Positions 7,019 to 7,053 of a stretch of DNA of 7,053 nucleotides are shown here, in pieces. Where the stretch lies: assembly GCA_947381875.1 (NCBI GenBank), contig CANCXY010000177.1:1-7053 (forward strand), written 5' to 3'. The stretch comes from an uncultured Clostridia bacterium (GTDB lineage Bacteria; Bacillota; Clostridia; Oscillospirales; Ruminococcaceae). The position numbers were made by a program, and so were the translations under genes. The notes below the pieces were generated by a model. It ran no database searches. It saw nothing but the letters and a program-made list of their open reading frames with translations, and was not told the DNA's origin. Position 1 is the first letter of the stretch. Each line of letters opens with the position of its first letter.

Positions 7019-7042
7019 CCAAAGGGGGCTTGCCCCCTTTGG
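7019..7042 (+). repeat. REP-like hairpin at window end
   Basis: CCAAAGGGGG (7019-7028) and CCCCCTTTGG (7033-7042) form a 10-bp stem with loop CTTG, followed by CGGAGTCCAGA to the window edge. The stem and trailing sequence resemble the hairpins at 2419-2439 and 5602-5622; the GAGTCCAGAGG text next to the 2419 hairpin occurs on the minus strand. The element probably continues beyond the window. Confidence 0.6.
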
Positions 7043-7053
7043 CGGAGTCCAGA

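Overview
The window reads as a chromosomal housekeeping segment from a GC-rich member of the Clostridia (Bacillota), probably a gut-type lineage. The basis is the DnaG, primary sigma factor, RpoB and Dgt sequences, which look Firmicutes-like, the strong AAGGAGG-type ribosome binding sites, the dgt-dnaG-rpoD gene order common in clostridia, and the many GC-rich palindromic intergenic repeats. No genus can be named from the sequence alone.

All five genes lie on the minus strand, so transcription runs from high to low coordinates. In that order: 7053-6801 is a dgt upstream region with two strong hairpins, tandem 8-bp repeats and a weak promoter candidate; 6800-5799 is dgt (dNTP triphosphohydrolase); 5798-5573 is a gap with a 10-bp hairpin and one copy of a structured repeat; 5572-3818 is dnaG (primase, TTG start); 3817-3692 is a gap with a conserved leader motif; 3691-2597 is rpoD/sigA; 2596-2300 is a gap with the second copy of the structured repeat and extra hairpins; 2299-1862 is an Rrf2-family regulator with a cysteine triad; 1861-1450 holds its terminator, a near-consensus SigA promoter and a leader of about 240 nt; 1449-1 is the first 483 codons of rpoB, cut by the window edge just before the rifampicin-resistance region.

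dgt, dnaG and rpoD form a macromolecular-synthesis type cluster: nucleotide pool control, replication priming and the housekeeping sigma factor. The Rrf2 gene has a clear intrinsic terminator, and rpoB restarts from its own promoter. rpoB is therefore not behind rplJ-rplL here, which is its usual position.

No defence system, transposon, CRISPR array, tRNA or rRNA is visible. The least ordinary content is non-coding. A motif of about 42 nt is shared by the rpoB and rpoD leaders, with differences that look synonymous if it is read as a short peptide. A structured element of about 88 nt occurs twice, nearly identical, downstream of dgt and of rpoD. A hairpin family accompanies that element and shows compensatory base changes.
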